This document shows, piece after piece, positions 4,743-8,014 of a DNA stretch of 8,014 nucleotides (positions are counted from its first letter, which is position 1; each line of letters starts with the position of its first letter). Source of the stretch: Myxococcales bacterium (GTDB taxonomy: Bacteria; Myxococcota; Polyangia; Polyangiales; Polyangiaceae); the NCBI GenBank assembly GCA_003151595.1, contig PLXW01000042.1:1-8014 (forward strand), given 5' to 3'. The notes beneath the pieces were generated by a model. The model did not search any database and was not told the origin of the DNA. It saw only the letters and a program-made list of their open reading frames with translations. The translations under genes and the position numbers were made by a program.

Positions 4743-6863
4743 ATGCTTGTGGGCTCGAACTCTCTGCGTTTTTCGCGATTTCCGCTCCTCGTCGCGCTGA
4801 CCGCGACTGCCGCGTGGGGGAGCGTTGCGCGTGCGCAGCAGCCGACCATCGCACCCTCGCAGGCCGCCGCGCCGGTGCCGCAGAGCGATCCGCAGCAACC
4901 GACGACGCCCATTCAGGCGCAGCCGACCCCGCCGTCGCAAGCGAAGCGAGGAGACTCGCTGATGCCGAGCGGCCCGTCCGCGGTCCCCGCGCCGGCGTCG
5001 CCGTCTTCGTCGTCGTCGCCGCAAGTGAGCGCGACGATCAGCCCGTTCCACGATCAGCAGTCGCTCGTGAACCAGGGCGATCAGCGCCCGCCGGGCGAAG
5101 CGAGCGGAGACATCGGCGCGCGGCCGGCCGACGTTTACAGCGACGACTGGTGGGGACACACCCGCCCGATCCTCGAGCTGCACGGCTATTTCCGCACGCG
5201 CGGTGAGCTGTTCCACAACTTCTCGCTCGGCCGCCACGACTCGGCGACGTCGCCGAACAACCCGAACCTGTGGCCGCAGCCGATCGACAACAGCTACAGC
5301 ACGTTCAACGGCCAGCAGAACAACGTGCTCCTCTGCGGCGGGCTCGATCCGCAGGGCAACCCCGGCCTCTGCAACGACAAGTCGCAGGCCAGCGCGAACA
5401 TGCGCTTCCGCATGAACCCCGAGATCCACATCTCGGACAACCTGCGGATCGTTTCGCAGATCGACGCGCTCAACAACGTCGTGCTCGGGTCGACCCCCGA
5501 GTCGTACGGCATCACGCCGTCGAAGACCGGCGGGTACACGTCGGCCGGCTACAACGGCTACGCGCCGCTCGGCTTCTACTCGACGACGCAAGGGCCGCCG
5601 ACGGCCGGCGTGAACGGGTACACGAACTCGATCAACGTGAACCGCGTGTGGGCCGAGTACATGACGCCGGTCGGGCAGATCCGCTTCGGGCGCATGCCCG
5701 ATCAGTGGGGCCTCGGGATGGTGCACAACGCCGGCGACGGCATCGACTCCGACTACCAGTCGACGGTCGATCGCATCATGTTCGTGAGCGGCATCCGCTC
5801 GATGGATCTCTACTTCGGCGGCTCGTGGGATTTCATCTCGACGGGGCCCACCAGCGCCACGGCGTTCTCGGTGAACGGCGGTCAGCCGTACGACACCTGC
5901 CAGCTGTGCAACGTGGCGCAGTACTCGCTCTTCGTCGCGCACCGCACGAACCCCGAGCTCCAGCGGCTCAAGCTCTCGCACGGCGATCTCGTCGTGAACG
6001 GCGGCTTGTACGGCTCGTACCGCTCGCAGTGGGTCGACGTGAACGAGAGCCAGGTGAGCACCACGCCGCAGACGCTCGACACCACCTCGGGGGCCAACAA
6101 CGGCCTCGAAGCGCGTCGCGCGTGGACGGTGACGCCCGACCTCTGGTTGCAGATCCTGTGGCGCAAGCTCCGCGTCGAAGCGGAAGCGGCGAGCACGTGG
6201 GGCGAGATCGGAAACACCGGGCACTACGTCGGCCTCGGCAACCCGAGCGACATTCGCCAGTTCGGCTTCGCCACGCAGACCGAGTACCGCGCCGTCGAAG
6301 ACAAGCTGCACCTGCAGTTCGGCGCCGGCTGGGCGAGCGGTGACCCGTGGGCCTCGTCGCTCAGCGCGCCGACGGTGACCACCAGCAACGGTGCGCTTCG
6401 CAGCGAAACGGACAGCGGACGCGGGCCGATCCAGACGTTCGCGTTCCACCCCGACTACCGCGTCGACCTCATTCTCTTCCGCAACATCCTGTCGCGCATC
6501 GAAGGGGCCTACTACTTCCGCCCGAGCGTCGATTACGACTTCCTCCGTCACGCCGACGGGCAGAAGCTCGGCGGCGGCGCGGCGATCATCTGGAGCCGCA
6601 CGAGCGAGTTCATGCAGAGCCCGGGTCACAAGCGCGACCTCGGCGTCGAGCTCGATCTCCAGATCTACTACCAGGCCAAGGACGGCTCGCTGAACGACAA
6701 CCCCGAGAAGCTCGGCGGGTTCTTCGCGATGATGCAGTACGGCGTCTTCTTCCCGCTCGGTGGCCTCAGCTACCAGCCGGTGGTGGCCTCGACCAATTCG
6801 TCGGTCAACCTCGACACATCGGCGGCGCAAACCGTGCGTTTGTTCCTCGGCGTTGCATACTGA
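4743..6863 (+). CDS. Large outer-membrane beta-barrel protein, TIGR04551-like
   Basis: The 706-aa protein starts with a signal peptide (LRFSRFPLLVALTATAAWG, likely cut after ARA at 31). A Pro/Gln/Ser-rich disordered segment follows (about 32-100). From about 142 the sequence is alternating amphipathic strands with long loops, for example RPILELHGYFRTRGELF, NLRIVSQIDALNN, VGQIRFGRMPDQWGLG, LRVEAEAASTWGEI and KLHLQFGAGW. It ends in RLFLGVAY, with the terminal aromatic residue expected of a Bam-inserted barrel. It looks like a porin or channel. From memory, this length and style and the FGRMPDQWGLG signature resemble the myxobacterial TIGR04551 family, which is not confirmed here. Two cysteine pairs (C198/C210 and C386/C389, the latter TCQLC) are unusual for a barrel and may form loop disulfides. 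The next gene starts 4 bases after its stop. The substrate is unknown. Confidence 0.85.
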   Translation: MLVGSNSLRFSRFPLLVALTATAAWGSVARAQQPTIAPSQAAAPVPQSDPQQPTTPIQAQPTPPSQAKRGDSLMPSGPSAVPAPASPSSSSSPQVSATISPFHDQQSLVNQGDQRPPGEASGDIGARPADVYSDDWWGHTRPILELHGYFRTRGELFHNFSLGRHDSATSPNNPNLWPQPIDNSYSTFNGQQNNVLLCGGLDPQGNPGLCNDKSQASANMRFRMNPEIHISDNLRIVSQIDALNNVVLGSTPESYGITPSKTGGYTSAGYNGYAPLGFYSTTQGPPTAGVNGYTNSINVNRVWAEYMTPVGQIRFGRMPDQWGLGMVHNAGDGIDSDYQSTVDRIMFVSGIRSMDLYFGGSWDFISTGPTSATAFSVNGGQPYDTCQLCNVAQYSLFVAHRTNPELQRLKLSHGDLVVNGGLYGSYRSQWVDVNESQVSTTPQTLDTTSGANNGLEARRAWTVTPDLWLQILWRKLRVEAEAASTWGEIGNTGHYVGLGNPSDIRQFGFATQTEYRAVEDKLHLQFGAGWASGDPWASSLSAPTVTTSNGALRSETDSGRGPIQTFAFHPDYRVDLILFRNILSRIEGAYYFRPSVDYDFLRHADGQKLGGGAAIIWSRTSEFMQSPGHKRDLGVELDLQIYYQAKDGSLNDNPEKLGGFFAMMQYGVFFPLGGLSYQPVVASTNSSVNLDTSAAQTVRLFLGVAY

Positions 6864-6867
6864 GACC

Positions 6868-7365
6868 GTGCGCGCCGGCATCTTCTCCTGGCCGGTCGTG
6901 ATGCTGGCCGGAGCGATCGTCGGCGGGTGCAGCGCGCCGCCGGGCGAAGACGGGGGCGAAGCGCGATTCGCCGTGGCCGCGAACGTCTGCGCTCCCAGCG
7001 GCGACGCCGGAAGCGGCACGACCTGGAGCGATCTGCATCGCGACTACTTCGGCCCCACGGGCAAGGCGAGTTGCGCCGGAACCGGCCAGTGCCACGGCGA
7101 CGGGGCGCAGCCCGGCGCTCAGGCGAGCGGCTACGTCTGCGGGCCCACGGCCGCCGCGTGCTACGCCGGCATCACGTCTCAGTCGGCGAACCTTCTCACC
7201 GTCGGCGACACGACCGACGATCCGACGACCACCTTGCTCTACGCGACCCTCCGCAAGTGCTCCGGCGGAGGCACGATGCCCCTGTCCCCGGCGAACCTCC
7301 AGTTCACCTCGGCCGACATGGCGCGCATCGCGGCGTGGATCAAATCCGGCGCGCCCGACAATTGA
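6868..7365 (+). CDS. Secreted lipoprotein with cytochrome-c-like CX5CH motif
   Basis: From GTG the 165-aa protein begins [21 protein letters not shown], a lipoprotein signal with a VGGC lipobox and acylated C21. An in-frame ATG at 6901 would leave too short a signal, and a start further upstream would overlap the barrel gene, so GTG is preferred. Residues 69-76 (CAGTGQCH) resemble a heme-attachment site but have five residues between the cysteines, not two. [11 protein letters not shown] (128-138) resembles the axial-methionine loop, and [15 protein letters not shown] (149-163) matches the last helix of class I cytochromes. C41, C91, C98 and C131 add further possible disulfides. It could be a heme-free relative or a cytochrome with atypical attachment. 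Its four-base gap after the barrel gene implies translational coupling and a shared envelope role. I do not recognise a named function. Confidence 0.8.
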   Translation: MRAGIFSWPVVMLAGAIVGGCSAPPGEDGGEARFAVAANVCAPSGDAGSGTTWSDLHRDYFGPTGKASCAGTGQCHGDGAQPGAQASGYVCGPTAAACYAGITSQSANLLTVGDTTDDPTTTLLYATLRKCSGGGTMPLSPANLQFTSADMARIAAWIKSGAPDN

Positions 7366-7453
7366 GTGTAAGACCGTCGTCGTGACCGCTCCGAGCGCGC
7401 TCGACTCCGGCGCCGCTAGGCTTCGGCCCTCGCACGCGTTACTTTCCACCGCC
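7366..7453 (+). promoter_or_regulatory. Intergenic region with candidate -10 box before the NtrC-type gene
   Basis: TAGGCT (7417-7422) lies 31 bases upstream of the ATG and is identical to the box before the TPR–PEGA gene. No matching -35 is found. CGAGCGCGCTCG (7392-7403) is a perfect 12-base palindrome just upstream and could be an operator, although short palindromes are common in DNA this GC-rich. No Shine-Dalgarno precedes the gene. Confidence 0.25.
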
Positions 7454-8014
7454 ATGCCCAAGATCCTCATCGTCGACGACCAGCGCAACATGCGCACGAC
7501 GCTCGCGATGATGCTGCGCGGTGCGAACTACGAGGTCGACGAAGCCGCCGACGGAGAGCTCGGAAGTGAACGCGGAGCGACCGAAGCGTTCGACGTGGTG
7601 CTCACCGATCTCCGCATGGGGACGAAAGACGGCATCGACGTCCTCCGCTCGATCAAGGAAGCGCAGCCGCTGACGGAAGTGATCGTCATGACCGCGTACG
7701 GCACGATCGAGAGCGCCGTCGAAGCGATGCGCCTCGGCGCGTTTGACTACATCCAGAAGCCGTTCACCGAGCAGGAGCTGCTCGTCAAAGTTCAGAAGGC
7801 GGTCGAGAACCGACGCCTCGCCGGCGAGGTCGCGTTCCTCGCGAGCGAGTTCAAGGAGCGGTACAAGTTCGAGAACATCATCGGGCGATCGCAGTCGGTT
7901 CGCGAGGTGCTGGGGCGCATCGTGCGCATCGCGCCGACCGACGCCACCGTGCTCATCACCGGCGAGAGCGGCACGGGCAAGGAGCTCGTGGCCAAGGCGA
8001 TCCACGCCAACTCG
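7454..8014 (+). CDS. NtrC-family sigma-54-dependent response regulator (3' end outside window)
   Basis: The 187 visible residues read through to the window edge with no stop. Residues 1-120 are a complete receiver domain: KILIVDD with acidic D8 and D9, phosphoacceptor D52 (VLTDLRM), switch threonine T80 (VIVMTAYG) and K102 (QKPF). A linker helix (about 120-137) leads to the AAA+ sigma-54 interaction domain, starting [15 protein letters not shown] and reaching the Walker A motif GESGTGKE (170-177). The GAFTGA loop, Walker B and the Fis-type DNA-binding domain should lie beyond the window. Full-length members are about 450-480 aa. It would be phosphorylated by a partner histidine kinase, not seen here, and drive RNA polymerase–sigma-54 promoters. 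The ATG gives the standard receiver start. Confidence 0.93.
   Translation, partial: MPKILIVDDQRNMRTTLAMMLRGANYEVDEAADGELGSERGATEAFDVVLTDLRMGTKDGIDVLRSIKEAQPLTEVIVMTAYGTIESAVEAMRLGAFDYIQKPFTEQELLVKVQKAVENRRLAGEVAFLASEFKERYKFENIIGRSQSVREVLGRIVRIAPTDATVLITGESGTGKELVAKAIHANS

Noticed and set aside
6760..6867. Upstream ATG start for the lipoprotein
   Set aside because: It would overlap the barrel coding end and bury the lipoprotein signal; the GTG at 6868 places a standard signal at the N-terminus.
4611..7019. 802-aa open frame on the - strand
   Set aside because: Arg/Ala/Val-rich shadow frame opposite the barrel gene, which has a signal peptide, beta strands and normal codon bias.

Overview
The window is high-GC DNA with third-codon-position G/C preference. 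It carries a TPR–PEGA secreted protein, a TIGR04551-like outer-membrane protein, a cytochrome-like lipoprotein with a CX5CH motif and an NtrC-type regulator. Together these point to a myxobacterium (Myxococcota, probably class Polyangia). This placement is inference from gene content and style; no rRNA or other strong taxonomic marker is present. Every gene I can support reads on the + strand.

Positions 1-644 hold no credible gene but are highly structured. A large inverted repeat (1-311) has strictly conserved outer 27-bp and inner 40-bp arms. It is followed by a tandem array of six 41-42-bp units (378-625), each with a dyad and an AT-rich core about four helical turns apart. The last unit is altered so that its dyad becomes a perfect palindrome, just upstream of the first gene. 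This is the most unusual part of the window.

The genes are: (1) 648-2006, an exported TPR–PEGA protein with a proline-rich linker and a beta-rich C-terminus; (2) 2129-3691, a membrane GT2 glycosyltransferase of the CESA/CslA type, closed by a hairpin; (3) 3811-4233 and 4241-4630, a two-gene operon of an IHF-alpha/HU-family protein with an extra neutral tail and a MerR-family regulator; (4) 4743-6863 and 6868-7365, a large outer-membrane beta-barrel protein with a lipoprotein starting 4 nt after it, probably co-translated; (5) 7454-8014, the receiver domain and start of the AAA+ domain of an NtrC-family sigma-54 activator, cut by the window end.

The main theme is the cell envelope (an exported protein, polysaccharide synthesis, an outer-membrane protein and a lipoprotein), with chromosome architecture and regulation genes interleaved. 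Several genes lack a Shine-Dalgarno sequence and carry a TAG-containing -10-like box very near the start codon. Their leaders may be very short. Only the ihfA–merR pair has recognisable ribosome binding sites.
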